A stretch of 64,000 bases of DNA from Phytophthora hibernalis (lineage: Eukaryota; Oomycota; Peronosporomycetes; Peronosporales; Peronosporaceae), in NCBI GenBank assembly GCA_012656075.1, contig JAAKBF010000300.1:1-64000 (forward strand). The letters run 5' to 3'. Of the stretch, positions 31,281 through 41,230 are shown piece after piece. Position numbers and translations under genes: made by a program. The first letter of the stretch is position 1. Every line of letters starts with the position of its first letter. The notes beneath the pieces are model-generated. The model was not told the DNA's origin. It made no database searches and was given only the letters and a program-made list of their open reading frames with translations.

Positions 31281-32087
31281 TCACTGCAGTGTGCCTTGCA
31301 ACAGGTCGCGGTAAATCTGCAGCGAGCGCGCACAGGCGGACGGGACGACGTTGGAGCAGCCACGAACACAGGCATTGCGCAGGTCTGGGTAGGGTGTTTC
31401 ATCGTCGTAAGCTTGGCAGGCTTCGATGCAGCTCACTCCGTCTGGACAACGTGAGGTCGATTGGGCCTCGACCGGCTCCAGCTTGTCACAGACGAGCTTG
31501 GTGACCGTGAGGGACCCGTAGGAGCAGCCATTCATGCAGGCCGAGTTGTGCGGATCGCTGTATCCGTCGAGAGCGAGACAATCACAGACAAATGAATCAA
31601 CATGTTAATAGACGGGTTGCAAGACACTCGGCAATTGGACGTACCGCAAGCAGAGCTTCCTGCACGTTTCTTCGTGCCAACGAGACTGTACGCCGCGTAC
31701 ACGGCAGCGGCCGCGAAGTTGCTCCTGGTCGGGTCGGGTCATAGTCACAGGAACTGTATTGGTGATAGGTTCTGGTACTGCCATTTGAATTGGAGTCTCA
31801 ATGGTGACGTTGTCAACATTCGTGAAGTTTTGCAGAGTGGGGAAGGCGAACTTTGCTTTCAGAGCTGCAATAGTCTCGGCGTCCAGTGCAGAGCGAGCTC
31901 CGACGAAGATTCCTCCGCCTAGTAGTACTGCCACCACAAGACCTGCGAGATAGTTGATTCGACGGCGACGTCTAGCCGGCTCCATCTTCTTCCAGTATTC
32001 GTCGGCCTCATCCTCCCAGATCGTCGAGCCTCGACGCTCCCTGGAAGGCTCCAGTTCTTGTCCCACATTGCGTCGCGTGAGGGACAT
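31281..32087 (-). CDS. Cysteine-rich single-pass (type II) membrane protein with one intron
   Basis: Exon 1 is 32087-31645 and exon 2 is 31557-31281; the joined length is 720 nt, an exact 239 codons plus stop. The 87-nt intron starts GTACGT and ends ACAG, and removing it continues the Cys-rich pattern. The N-terminal about 50 residues are cytosolic-looking and charged, followed by RRRRR and a membrane segment (YLAGLVVAVLLGGGIFVGA), then an outer part with about ten Cys in pairs: SCIEACQAYDDETPY and CVRGCSNVV are examples. No known domain is recognised. The start at 32087 is chosen because upstream in-frame sequence has no ATG. Orientation by the positive-inside rule places the C-terminus outside. 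Confidence 0.68.
31558..31644 (-). other. Intron, 87 nt
   Basis: Canonical GTACGT donor at 31644 and CAG acceptor ending at 31558 on the minus strand. It separates codon CG|C. Without removal the frame ends at 31605 and loses the Cys-rich domain. Confidence 0.65.
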
Positions 32088-32931
32088 GGCCTTCTTTCTG
32101 AGTCTTGTTGTCGCTCTTTTCCACTGGCTTGTGCTGATTCCGAGTGACCGCGAATGCCCCCAGATGACTCCGGCTTTTGAGACTGGGATCAACTATAAAT
32201 TGTGTGTGTATTTTTACAGGTTTGCGGGAAGTGCCTATTTTCGAGTTCCTTCTTATGCTCCAGTGATGCTCTCCTGCGTCCTCGACTTGCAAAGCCGAGC
32301 CGCCACATCAGGCGTTTAACAGACGGGGTACCTTTCGTCGACACCAATGAAATTCGAACGCAAAAAGCGACTCGAGTCTTGCTGGTCCCACGTGGTACAG
32401 TATATCCCTAAGACGGTGCCCGATGCCCAGTCGATGGGCTCTGCTCGCGTCCTTTACGGGATTCGCTCCTGTTCCGACGAAACTCGACGATTCGACGGCC
32501 CACCGAAGATTTGGCGCAAATTCACTGCAAGTGCGAAAGATGATCGAGATGCAGGTACCACCCCACCCTAACTCGAGCTGAGATCCAATAGGCGACGTGT
32601 ACCAAGAGTTGACTTGGTTGTCGGACTGTACGGGCAGCAAGGCACAGAAAGTCAACTCTACTTCCCATTCGTGGCCAATTTATCCGATGGCCTTATAAAG
32701 CTGCGGCCGAGTGCTTGCATCCGGACCCGTCGAATGCTGTTAACATCCACAATTTCGCGGCGACCTTGGTTAAGATCGGGTCTGGATATCTGCGTGTCAG
32801 CGTTGACCTGAGCCCTTGAGCCAGAGGGTGTTGGTACCATATCGTTACTATCGACTTGGTTCCCCCTTGTACTTGGTCGGATTGGCGGCATCTGCTTCTA
32901 CCAAGTCGCTGCAGCTCTCCATCTCTTTTTA

Positions 32932-32949
32932 TCACTTCTCAATTCACCT
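32932..32949 (+). promoter_or_regulatory. Inr/FPR core promoter of RWP-RK 2
   Basis: TCACTTCTCAATTCACCT lies 33 bp before the ATG at 32983 and fits the oomycete Inr plus FPR consensus. Confidence 0.65.
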
Positions 32950-32982
32950 TCAACGCAACGGATCAACTGCAACTACTCTACG

Positions 32983-33665
32983 ATGACTCAAGTCTCAGCG
33001 ATCAAAGCGAAAATTCGCGCTTCGGCTCCGGCTCAGCGCAAAAGCCGTCGCAAATTCGACTTCCCCATTGAAGTCCTCATCGCGCACTCGTGCTACCGCC
33101 AAGACGACGCTGCCAAACGCCTTGGAGTCGCTTCTATCACGCTCAAGCGCATCTGTCGTCGTCACAACTATCGTTGGGGGTACCGTACCATCAAGGCCAA
33201 ACTTCGTCGAAAAACATGGCGACGCAAAAGTCGCAAGCTTCCAAGACCTTTCTCACCACGACACCCAAGCACTTTCCGTCTTCGCCAGTTGTGGCCATGT
33301 CCGAGATTCTGCTGCAACTGCACCTAGGCAAAAAGTCGGTCACCTCGTCTCCGACTTCGGTCAGCGGGTTGTCACCGATTTCGAGCGGTTCGCCGAAAAC
33401 GCATTCGTCGCAACTTCCGCCACTGGCACTGGTACTGCAATGGCACAAACTGCAGTCGGCTCGTGACAATGCACTTCACCAACGACCGATGCTTCACCAA
33501 CCGCTCAACTACAAAAGTTCGGTCTACGCTGCAACTTTCGACAATTCGGCACCCAAGTTCCCTTCTTCTCGGATGGCACCACTGATCACAACCTGCGAAG
33601 CCGAACGACGACTTCTTCCATCGCTGGATCAGTACCCATACCGTCACTACAGCGGCAGTAGCTGA
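32983..33665 (+). CDS. RWP-RK domain protein 2, with probable frameshift
   Basis: ATG at 32983. A basic start is followed by the RWP-RK domain at about 22-70: FDFPIEVLIAHSCYRQDDAA, KRLGVASITLKRICRRHNY, and RWGYRTIKAK, in which the usual Pro of RWPYRK is Gly. The first frame stops at 33325-33327 in unlikely sequence, whereas a second frame from about 33215 to 33665 reads like a Ser/Pro-rich regulatory tail and ends with a stop. An AAAAA run near 33210 is the likely slip site, so the intact protein would be about 227 residues. The Inr upstream is good. Putative DNA-binding regulator; sits 1.3 kb from the LRR gene and 3 kb from RWP-RK 1. Confidence 0.75.
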
Positions 33666-34072
33666 AAGTGTACGAAGTCGCAGACCACGTTTTTTTGCGT
33701 TTTTGTTTTTAAATGTTCAAAGCTAGTTGTTGCTCGAGTAGGAAGTCAAATGTCTAAAGAATCAAAATTGCTGATCTGTCTTCCTACGTTTGTTTCGTCT
33801 GACATGACATTTATTTTCTATATTGAGACGTGTGCCCTTTTCTCTTCTTGCCATTTATTCTCTGCAAGAACTTGATCGGAACGCTGAAGTCATGTCTCGA
33901 GTATTGTGTGGCAACTCGGCCATCGCACCAAGTACTGAAGCTGCTCTCGGTCGTCCAGGGAAGAACCGAGTCTCGAGCGTTTTCACAACAGCTTCTAACG
34001 AGCTCTCGACGATTTCTTTCAAGTCTACTTAATCAGCAAAACCCAGTACCCGCACTGGTACTTCCTCCACGA

Positions 34073-36079
34073 ATGTTTCGATTGATTTGGATTGTCGTCA
34101 TCAGTGCACATGTACTCTGTGCTGCCTTTCTCGCAGGGTCTGCAATCACGTACTCCTATCTCACGAATCCCATCATGGCGTACTACGTTCAGCTCTGGTC
34201 GCCAACTCAGGGAAACGAAAACTACTCACTGTACGCTGTTTTATTTGCATTGACGGGGGTTATTCACGCTCTTCGAGTGCTCCAGCTAATTTATCGATCC
34301 ATTCAAGAACGACGACTAATTTTCCGACGCATCAAAACCAATGCTCCCCTTAGCAGAGGGTCTAGCACAAAATTTAGGCAAGCTGGACCGCTCGTCTCGA
34401 GCACCGCAAGGGACATTTTGGAGAGTTCAAATGTAATTACTCGACTGATGCGAAGCCACCGTGAGCGCTACAAATTGACGCTTGAATCAGTGAGATTAGG
34501 ATGGAAGGCGTTATTTTCGCGAAGTGGTTTGTTTGGCGTTGAAAGCCAGCATTTCCTTACAATTTTCCTAATTCGAGAAGTGATTGAGCTGTCTACTCAG
34601 ACGTATCAAGCGCACAGGTCTAGCTATTTGCTGCCCCGCGTGTGGCTCAATGATATTTTGGTGGTCATGTTGGCTACAAATTGCTGGTCGACACTGGTTG
34701 TGCAACAATTTCAATTTTTACGAGACCAGCCAGCGCTGGAGAGGGTGATAGCGCTTTTTGCTGATGCTTTCATCTGCATCGGGATGGTCGTTATCATACC
34801 CAGCGTCCTGTTTGCACCTTACGCAAAAGCGTTTGACATACCAAATCATAGATTTGGACCGTCAGTGTCGTTTTACGATCCAGTCTTCATGGCAATATTT
34901 GTATTAGAAGCTCAGCTTGCTCTTGTTTCGAGCTTTCCAGATTTCGTTGCGACGGTGATTCCCCATTTCACGATTTATTTGACGCTTGTGAGTATAAGCG
35001 GTTTAGTAAATCGTGCGCAAGGTGGACTCACCACGGAGCGAGTACAAATAATTAAAGTTACCAGTATCAAGGCTCATCCCACCGAAACTCCAAATGAAGG
35101 ATCAGAGCAGGAAGCGTTCAAGTGGATCCACAGAGTAATGAAGTGGATTTTCTCTCTGTGGGGAGTCGGAATTCTCATTCTTCACCTTCATGCCAAGGTA
35201 ATTTCCCAGTCAAATAGTGTCCCTGGGTGCCGTGCAGCTACACGACCATGGCTAGTGAGTCGAGTATCCTGCTCAAGTCTGGTAGTGAATTGCAATAAGT
35301 ATGGCGCGAATTCGGCAGATGACAGCATTTTCCAGCAGATCGATACGTCGGTATTGGAAGGGCTAACACTTGCGCACTGCCCAGAACTCGTCATGCCGGT
35401 ACTATTTCCACAACTCAGCAATCTCATGATTTTGCACGTCTACAACTCTTCTGTCATTTCGTGGGGCAGCCCAGAGAGTATTACTTCAAACCCCAGGCTT
35501 TCAACACTCATTGTGGCTCAGACACAAGTGACTTCGATTGCTGCGCAGGGTCTACTGCTGCCAGTATCATTGTCAACTGTTCAATTCTGCGATACAAACC
35601 TCGAAAAGATCCCTGAAACTCTGCCTTGGAGTTTTCACCCGATGGCAGTCGTGGCGTTTGACTACAGTGAATTAAAATCCATCCCTACGTCGTTGATGTC
35701 GCTGCAAGCGTTCGCAATTTCACTGAAAGGGAACCAACTCGAGACTGTACCGCAATTATCTGCCATTCCTGCCGGTCAAATGTTTTATGGACTTGAGTTG
35801 AATGGTAATCCTTTGCAAGAGTTGCCGGACACCTTGTCGTCACCATTTAACTATTTTATTAGAATGGATCTCCAGGGTACCAATTTAACAACGCTACCCC
35901 CGTGGACACTTACGCAGGTACTGGGAGTAATTTACATGTACGGCACACCGTATTGCGACAACAGCTCACCGGAATCACTGCAGCAAAACGTCATCTGCTT
36001 TCCTCGTCCAGCTACGGACCCTGGAATTGACCTACCATTTGACCAATTCAAAGCCATGTATGCCTATGAACGCTACTAG
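34073..36079 (+). CDS. Multi-pass membrane protein with C-terminal leucine-rich repeats
   Basis: The frame is open from 33830, but the first ATG is at 34073, giving 668 residues; a 5' exon or non-AUG start cannot be ruled out. Hydrophobic segments lie at about 2-25, 51-72, in the VVMLATNCWSTLVVQ region, at CIGMVVIIPSVLF, at FMAIFVLEAQLALVSSFPDF, at IYLTLVSISGLV and at FSLWGVGILILHLHA. From about 404 to 640 there are irregular leucine-rich repeats: LSNLMILHVYNSS, LSTLIVAQTQVTSI, LKSIPTSLMSL, LELNGNPLQELPDTL. This architecture matches a large family of oomycete membrane-LRR proteins of unknown function. The LRR domain would lie outside the cell or in the lumen. It is the longest intact gene in the window. 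Confidence 0.8.
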   Translation: MFRLIWIVVISAHVLCAAFLAGSAITYSYLTNPIMAYYVQLWSPTQGNENYSLYAVLFALTGVIHALRVLQLIYRSIQERRLIFRRIKTNAPLSRGSSTKFRQAGPLVSSTARDILESSNVITRLMRSHRERYKLTLESVRLGWKALFSRSGLFGVESQHFLTIFLIREVIELSTQTYQAHRSSYLLPRVWLNDILVVMLATNCWSTLVVQQFQFLRDQPALERVIALFADAFICIGMVVIIPSVLFAPYAKAFDIPNHRFGPSVSFYDPVFMAIFVLEAQLALVSSFPDFVATVIPHFTIYLTLVSISGLVNRAQGGLTTERVQIIKVTSIKAHPTETPNEGSEQEAFKWIHRVMKWIFSLWGVGILILHLHAKVISQSNSVPGCRAATRPWLVSRVSCSSLVVNCNKYGANSADDSIFQQIDTSVLEGLTLAHCPELVMPVLFPQLSNLMILHVYNSSVISWGSPESITSNPRLSTLIVAQTQVTSIAAQGLLLPVSLSTVQFCDTNLEKIPETLPWSFHPMAVVAFDYSELKSIPTSLMSLQAFAISLKGNQLETVPQLSAIPAGQMFYGLELNGNPLQELPDTLSSPFNYFIRMDLQGTNLTTLPPWTLTQVLGVIYMYGTPYCDNSSPESLQQNVICFPRPATDPGIDLPFDQFKAMYAYERY

Positions 36080-37000
36080 CGTTGGTACTTCTATGAAATT
36101 ATTGAATTGTGCAACTGGGAATTCCATCCTAGTCAGATTGACCTCTGACCTTTACCATAGTGTGTTTGGGCTTGCTTGACATTTCGGCGTGCAACGACAT
36201 GTACAACAGATACTATCGAATCGCCCTCGACATTAGTGATCGGGACGTATACACGTATGCGTACTCGTGGCAGGAGATAAAGTAGTTGCCGGAAGAGACA
36301 ACACCAACCGACTTTCCTTAAATGGTCAAAATCGTTATCGCAAGAATGCCGCATCATCCGTGATATGCACGGTTCAAAAGCGTAAACGAACGCTTTGCCT
36401 TATATGAGAGAACGCTTCCTCAACCCAGTACGGAAGTCATTCGCTTTATCGAAGTAGAACTGTGCCAGCGTTATTTAGACGCAAATATGTGCTACTTGTC
36501 GCCCCTGTAGTGTATATTCAGTCTTTTTTCCTGGACCATAATAAGAGCTACGATTACGTTTACCTTTCACGTTACCACGGTAGGGATTCAGAATCAATGG
36601 ATACAAAAGAGACCGACGACTTCCATAAATTTGTCTACAAATTGCGAAACTCTCGGCACGCTTGGGACGAACGTCCACACGATCAAGGTAGTCTACACGC
36701 AATACCACTCAATAACGAACACACGAGTAGCAGCACATTTGCGAAAATGTTTTAGGTGGCTGTGCCGTAACCACTGGTACTTCTAAGTTGGTGACTCATG
36801 GATGCCCACTTGCACAAAACCAAATGGACATGGTGACTTACTGTTTGGACTCATTGAACGCTATCATGCGACACCGTTGAATTCGCTTCTCATCCGGACT
36901 GTATATTTCAGATCACTTTTTGAGATGGGACAGACCGAATTATTATCTTCAGCCATGCTATTTGGCACCAGTACTCAATCTACCGCTCGACGGCCAAGTC
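36080..37000. other. Region without a supported gene
   Basis: Open frames here (for example 36357-36133 on the minus strand, which has an ATG) are short and show no domain or repeat. I can support no gene. Confidence 0.5.
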
Positions 37001-37012
37001 TTACTGTTGGTC

Positions 37013-37453
37013 ATGCATTTTTGGCGTAGCTGTCTGCTTCTGCTTCTACTTGACAATTACGGATTTGTATCAGCAGCCAAAGATTCGAAGACGAACGTCA
37101 CTGGCGTATCACACTCAGCCCACTTGCGCAATAACACTCCGATTCAAGCAGTGACCAAGAGAGCGTACGATTTTGATGATGATGCTGATGGCGGTGATGA
37201 AGAACATGGAATTGGCCTTTCGGCGGTCACAAATGTGCTGAAGTCAGGAACGTCCAAGAAGCTTCACACTTACCTGGAAAATGGAAAATCGCCAGGCGAA
37301 GCGTTCAAACTTCTAAAACTTGATACTGGACTGGATACAATTCTGACGAATCCAAAGTTGAAGTCGACCTTCCGCGCGAGATCCACGACCGCGTGGCGCC
37401 CAATCCCCGTCAGGCGCATCGATCGCAAACAACCAGTTCGAGAAAGCGCCTAA
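37013..37453 (+). pseudogene. WY-type secreted effector with degenerate RxLR and foreign C-terminus
   Basis: ATG 37013 starts a signal peptide (MHFWRSCLLLLLLDNYGFVS). The RxLR position is degenerate (KRAYD), followed by an acidic DADGGDEEHG that resembles dEER. A W-type unit follows: GEAFKLLKLDTGLDTILTNP. After about residue 120 (near 37372) the sequence changes to an Arg/Pro-rich stretch unlike any effector and stops at 37453. It looks truncated by the DNA carrying the SET gene downstream. The N-terminal half is in one frame. Confidence 0.68.
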
Positions 37454-37661
37454 CTAACTGTGCTGATGTGTGCAGGTCTCGCAGTGGTCTGGAGAGGCCA
37501 GACGCCAACTCGCTTCGTCCCGTGAAGCTTATCTGGCCTTCGTCCAAGCCGGCAACGGCAAAAGCCGCCTTCGTACGTACCACGCATCCTTTTCGGACGC
37601 TCAAACAATCTAACAGGTCTGTGTATTTGTGTTATTATGTGAATGTGGCTAACTAGCTATC

Positions 37662-39101
37662 ATGCCTGCTTCGATTACGAGGAAAAGAGCTGCTATCTCG
37701 GGTTTGGGGCCCCTTACGAAGCGCTCGAAGTGTGCCCGTTCACGTGATGCTTCCTGCGTTCAACTTCGCCCCGGACTTGTGGTCCGACACCCCCTCATCG
37801 TGGAGGCTGCCACTATGCAAGTGGGGTCTCTATCCCACTTCGAGCTCTCGAGTTCATCTCTCTACGTTGGAGGATGCTCTCAAGATTCGCTCAGTCCGGC
37901 TGGAGAAGATCTCTCCAGTATGATCCCGTCGGCGGCTGTCGAGGACTCGGTCCCGTCTATCTTGGAGATATGATCTCCTTCGCCGTCGTCGCAATCTACC
38001 GTGACAGAGGCCCCGTGGACGCCCCGGTCTGAAGCGGCTACTTCACCGCCGTCCCAGACGTCGACAGTGGTCCCGTGGTCTCTGAGCCCGATTCGGAAGC
38101 CACGCGTGAAGCGCCTGTCCGATATGCCGCAGACGGCGCCGGGCGAGGTTTCAATCTGGTTTGCAGAAGCCTTCGAGTCTGATGGATATGACTTGGAGGC
38201 GTTGGAGATGATTGCTTCCTTAAAGCGAAGGTCTACGGCGACCCCGAGACCAAGCCCACCGAGACCAAGCCCGTCCCAGACCAAGCCCGTCGAGACCAAT
38301 CCCGGCTACGGCGACCCCGAGACCAAGTCCGCCGAGGCCAAGTCCGGCTACGGCGACCCCAAGACCAAATCCGGCAACGGATAGTCCTGAAGAATGGCTC
38401 CCAGCTCGATGGCCTGCTGGAGTTGAGTTCCTGCGCGAGCAGATGAACCCACGCAACTGGAGGTTCCCGTCCGTGAGTTTGGGGATTCGCAAGGGTGCCG
38501 GATGCGGCTGCGAGGATCGATGCAATGCCGTCTCCTGCTTGAATGCGAGGGAAAGTTGTTTCTGCAACGACCGCAACTGCGCCTTCGGTGGCGTGTGTGG
38601 TAACGCTCTCAATGAGAGCTCCTCCCTACTATCGCGAGAAGCTCTCGCACTGGCATGCGCGGATTGGTTGCCAAGTGTTTCATCCCTGCTGGCGAAGTAA
38701 TTGGGCAGTATCTGGGGCGCATCGAGTTGTTCGGACCGCCGTGTCGGAACGGACGGATCAACGAGGGCTTTAGGATGCATCTGAAGACGCGTACGTCGGG
38801 AAACAAGCTCGTTGGTATCGACGCACTACTTGCAGGAGGTACGTTGAGGCTGCTGAATCACGCCTGTAACCCGACGGCGAGGTTCCACGAAGTGCAGACG
38901 GGCAAGCACCTCACTGTCGTCGCAGTCACCGTGCGTGACGTCCTGGAAGGCGAACAAGTGACCGTCTCCTACGGCGACAGGCTGTGGTTTGTTTGCCGCT
39001 GCGGATGGGCTGGCTGCCAGCATCGCGACATCCAGCATCTCCCCGACATCCACCATCTCCCCGACATCCACCACGGACACACGACGTGCGGATCTGCATA
39101 A
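37662..39101 (+). pseudogene. AWS/SET-domain histone-lysine methyltransferase-like gene, frameshifted
   Basis: Frames: 37662-37973, 38001-38384, 38443-38650 and 38655-39101. The N-terminal half is low-complexity with a KR-rich start. A pre-SET/AWS cysteine cluster follows: GCGCEDRCNAVSC, then SCFCNDRNCAFGGVCGNAL. The SET domain is in another frame: TGMRGLVAKCFIPAGEVIG, the NHACNP catalytic/cofactor motif, GEQVTVSYGDR, and a post-SET CRCGWAGCQH. At least two indels, one between AWS and SET near 38620, separate them. SET enzymes transfer methyl groups from S-adenosylmethionine to lysines, usually on histones. The gene sits among mobile DNA and cuts into an effector gene, so it may be a mobile-element cargo copy. 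Confidence 0.78.
38232..38380 (+). repeat. Minisatellite inside the SET gene
   Basis: Imperfect tandem units built on CCGAGACCAAG and GGCTACGGCGACCCC, encoding repeats such as GYGDPETKS. Expansion or contraction here could create frame changes. Confidence 0.7.
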
Positions 39102-39277
39102 ATCCTGTACATGTACTTGGAGTAAGGAGAGAAAGGTGGTCGAGGTTTTATATTTCTTTCGCATAGTGAAATCAAGTTGTTTGATCCGCATTTCAAGGTT
39201 TTTCTTTGTCTCTTTGCGATCCTCCCCATTCTTCAATCTTCCAGCAAACAGACACGCGCAAGGGGCTCCGACTAGCG

Positions 39278-40992
39278 ATGACAGGAGTACGTCGCGCCTA
39301 CGAAGTTGTTGTGTGTCTAACTATATGTGTCGAACTCTTTACCACGAAGCGAGGCAGACGCCAAGGCTACAACAACTATAGCCTCCAGGAACAAATGCTG
39401 CTCTGCTCGATCGTCAAGGAGATTGTGCCTTTAGGCCGCAGCATGTGGGAGAGGGTTGCCACCAAGTACAACGCCACCAGCGCACGGAACTCACCCGAAC
39501 GAGACTTCGAATCTCTTCGTCGTAAGTTCAAGAACCTGTACAGCCGGCAGAAACCCACCGGTAGCGGCGAGGTCCCTGCAAAGCTCCGTCCTGTCGTTTG
39601 GACCAAGGAGATTCAAATGAAAATCGAGTCTGAGGGGGTGCACACGTCCTTCGATGGGGCCGACGACGGCGAAGACGACGCCGCGCTACTCGTCGAGGTC
39701 GAGGAAGCTGCGACGATGAACGAGGAGGAGCCGAGACGCAACCCAAAAAGGGCAAGTGAAGCAAGTGGCCTCGGGGACGATGTCGGCGGGGATCCTGACG
39801 AGCTGAGTGAGCGGAGGGTAGCGTTCAAAACGACGCCGACGTCGAACACACCTCGGCCCGGGCTGGTACGGTAGTGGCAGACGATGGTCCGAGTCAGCTT
39901 GCGCAGGGGTCCAATCCTTCAACGCCCAACACGCAGACACTGGGCACGACCCTGACGAGTCAAGGCCCACTAGACGTCGGCCTGGCTCAGCACTACGATT
40001 TTGCTCAAGACGAAGACTCGAGTGATAACGAGGGAGACGCAGACAACGCAACTGACCTTCCGGCTAACGGGCTTGTCGGTTCTACAGCAGCGTCATCTGG
40101 GACGACTGAGGCGACCTCCACCTTCGACGACACCCCGTCGTCAACCGAGGCACGTCCACTAGGGGTTGAGGCAACAGTGGATAGATGACCGTCGCCTCGC
40201 GACAGAGACCAACACAGGTGCAAATACTGGAACCACGACAACTCCCGTCGGTCGCGCGGCAGGTCGGCCGCGAGGACGTAGACGTGATCCTACGTCTACC
40301 GTCGCGAGTCCGGATGGGCCCTACTGCAACGAGACCCTCGCCAAGAAACTGCGGAACTCCGAGAGCTGAACGAGAATTTGAACGTCGCAAGCAACCGTCT
40401 GGGCGGCCAAGACCTTCGCGTGATTCGAGACAACATCGAGACCATGACGCAAAACTCACTGAACGACAACGGCAAGCGCACGTCGACCGATGAACCGCGG
40501 ACGGATGGGCCCGTGAACACCGTATCGTACGCGAAGGCGAAGAGGCTACGAGCTAAACAGCGCCTCGAGGAAATGCAGCGCGAGATCGACGAGGCCGAAA
40601 GCAAGCAGTCATCGGCGGTGAATGACATCATGGGCATGATGCCGCTCCAACAGAAGGATAGCGAGCGTAGAGCGGAGGTAGAAGAGCGTCGGCGTCGTCA
40701 GGAACGCGAAGAGCGCAACGAGGCTGATCGTCGAGAGCGTGAAGAATGCGAGAAGGTGCGCCTCGAAGTGGCAGAAGCCGCTGAAAAAAAGAAGACAAGA
40801 AGACATCAAGCGGCTCGCCAACGTTGGCGAGAGGAACAACGACAGCTTGAAGCCGTACGCGAGGCCAGACTAAAAGCCGAAAAGGAAGAGAATAAGAGGC
40901 GCTTCGAAGAAAGACTTGTGCTGGAGCGCACGGAAGCGAGGCAGCGTCACGAGCAGATGATGATGGTTCTGTCCAACTTGCAAAGGAAGTAG
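39278..40992 (+). pseudogene. Myb/SANT-like protein of a PIF/Harbinger element (frameshifted)
   Basis: From ATG 39278 the first part reads, after a possible 63-nt GT-AG intron (39287-39349), RGRRQGYNNYSLQEQMLLCS, then PLGRSMWERVATKYN and DFESLRRKFKNLYSRQKPTG. This is a Myb/SANT-like DNA-binding fold of the kind common in oomycete repeats (DUF6818 style). An acidic linker follows, then, after frame changes near 39830 and 40200-40370, a long coiled coil from about 40480 to 40989 (RLRAKQRLEEMQREIDEAES and many Arg/Glu heptads). In PIF/Harbinger elements the Myb-like protein helps move the transposase to the nucleus and to the element ends. It converges with the transposase gene at 42510-41231. 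Confidence 0.72.
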
Positions 40993-41230
40993 AGCGAGAG
41001 CAATAGCTATTGTACTGGCCATAATAGTTGATATCAAAATTCAACGTGATTTTGCACATGGAAGATTGTGACTTTCCATATACGATAGTTATATAAAGGG
41101 TAATTTCCGCCCGTAGATTCCGTTTTTGAGGTCAGATTTGCTGAATTCGGAGTCGTTATTTAGATATAGCCGCTAGAAAAAAAGCTCTCGGCCTCTCAAA
41201 AGTTTGGAGAAAGGGGTCAATAAGGGTTAG

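Noticed and set aside
32347..32571. Possible third member of the small basic protein family
   Set aside because: Only IWRKFT resembles the family tail; the other blocks are absent.
33830..34072. N-terminal extension of the LRR membrane protein
   Set aside because: The frame is open but has no ATG; the first in-frame ATG at 34073 gives a good membrane start. A 5' exon remains possible.
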